From Archangium violaceum Cb vi76 (GTDB taxonomy: Bacteria; Myxococcota; Myxococcia; Myxococcales; Myxococcaceae): a DNA stretch of 52,907 nt. Position 1 is the first letter of the stretch. Each line of letters starts with the position of its first letter. This document shows positions 52,481 through 52,907 of the stretch, in pieces. A program made the translations under genes and the position numbers. The DNA lies in assembly GCF_000733295.1 (NCBI RefSeq), contig NZ_JPMI01000038.1, positions 1 through 52,907 of the forward strand, read 5' to 3'. The notes below the pieces were generated by a model. That model saw only the letters and a list, made by a program, of their open reading frames with translations, ran no database searches and was not told where the DNA came from.

Positions 52481-52907
52481 CAGGGGAACGCGGCCGTAGG
52501 AGCGCTCGCAGGCTTCGTAGTGCTCGCGGGCCTCGCTTTCTGTCTCACCGATGTAGGTCATCCGGTCGTCCACGGAGAGGCAGTCCTTATTCGCCTTGCG
52601 CAGTAGTTGGCGAACTTTGTCAATGGACAGAGTCCAGAGTCTGGCGGTTCCGTCAACGGAGGCCGTCACCACTCGCCGCCCGTCGGGGTTAAAGACGGCG
52701 GATAATACCTCTTCCGCATGGCCGCGAAGCACCACCGGCTCGCCCTGTCCGTCCGCTCGCCACACCCGCACCGTCTTGTCCTCGGAGGTCGTCACTACCC
52801 GCTGCCCGTCGGGGCTGAAGGCGGCGGACGACATCTGTCCCGCATGGCCGCGAAGCACCACCGGCTCGCCCTGTCCGTCCGCTCGCCACACCCGCGCCGT
52901 CTTGTCC
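52460..52907 (-). CDS. WD40-repeat protein, C-terminal part (gene continues beyond the window)
   Basis: The frame is open to the window edge ([12 protein letters not shown]). Visible are two full WD40 units of 42 residues ([70 protein letters not shown]) and a tail: [29 protein letters not shown]. That CLS...R..Y.GE...EA...Y..CER tail is typical of large myxobacterial kinase- or STAND-type WD40 proteins. The N-terminal effector or kinase domain lies outside the window. Confidence 0.85.
   Translation of the reverse strand, partial: DKTARVWRADGQGEPVVLRGHAGQMSSAAFSPDGQRVVTTSEDKTVRVWRADGQGEPVVLRGHAEEVLSAVFNPDGRRVVTASVDGTARLWTLSIDKVRQLLRKANKDCLSVDDRMTYIGETESEAREHYEACERSYGRVPLSAATDP
52714..52907 (-). 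repeat. 126-bp direct repeat encoding near-identical WD40 units
   Basis: The stretch from CCGCATGGCCGCGAAGCACC at 52714 recurs at 52840, exactly 126 bases (42 codons) on, with almost no change over at least 68 bases up to the window edge. Such near-identity at DNA level indicates recent copying between WD units. Confidence 0.85.

Overview
The window looks like a chromosome segment of a myxobacterium (order Myxococcales, suborder Cystobacterineae such as Archangium, Cystobacter or Melittangium). GC is very high, so long spurious frames occur opposite most genes. There are many secreted lipoproteins, RCC1 repeats, hybrid kinases, HEAT and WD40 proteins, a MEDS-domain protein and a DUF2378-like protein. 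No rRNA, tRNA, CRISPR array, phage genes or insertion sequence was found. Genus-level placement is inference.

Layout. 0-6.3 kb: an Ala-rich secreted or effector-like protein, an RCC1 lipoprotein, a DUF1801/DUF4287/SRPBCC fusion, a DUF2378-like protein and an RhtA-type exporter. 6.5-12 kb: an isochorismatase-family hydrolase, then a tight three-gene operon (mu-crystallin/ornithine cyclodeaminase family, FAD amino-acid oxidase, ALDH7) that together fit lysine breakdown through pipecolate. A perfect palindrome lies upstream, and a divergent EamA transporter follows. 12-16 kb: a LysR remnant, a small lipoprotein, an FAD monooxygenase and a phospholipase D gene that has lost its first HKD motif. 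16-24.5 kb: an M13 peptidase, a hybrid kinase next to a MEDS sensor, an ABC exporter, a LysR fragment, and a CheY-like regulator coupled to a decayed kinase.

24.6-42.5 kb is a secretome region. It has members of one lipoprotein family (five in the window plus one decayed copy), an M19-like dipeptidase, a metzincin protease with three C-terminal modules, and a block of anchored or secreted proteins. That block holds a HEAT protein resembling the N-terminal region of vitellogenin/MTP lipid-transfer proteins, a beta-rich secreted protein, a secreted Hint-domain protein, an anchored helical protein and a subtilisin. An SGNH hydrolase and an enoyl-CoA hydratase follow.

42.6-52.9 kb: a COQ4-like protein, a tandemly duplicated lipoprotein toxin/immunity pair (PT-TG pre-toxin domain and a predicted PD-(D/E)XK nuclease tip), a glutaminase, a B3/B4-domain protein, a caspase/CHAT-like protein, and the 3' end of a convergent WD40 gene that leaves the window.

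Most notable: (i) the vitellogenin/MTP-like protein beside a Hint protein and a subtilisin; (ii) the duplicated toxin/immunity locus, whose second toxin is split by a one-base deletion that also creates a new ATG; (iii) a caspase-like gene overlapping a WD40 gene; (iv) an unusual number of genes with internal losses of catalytic cores.
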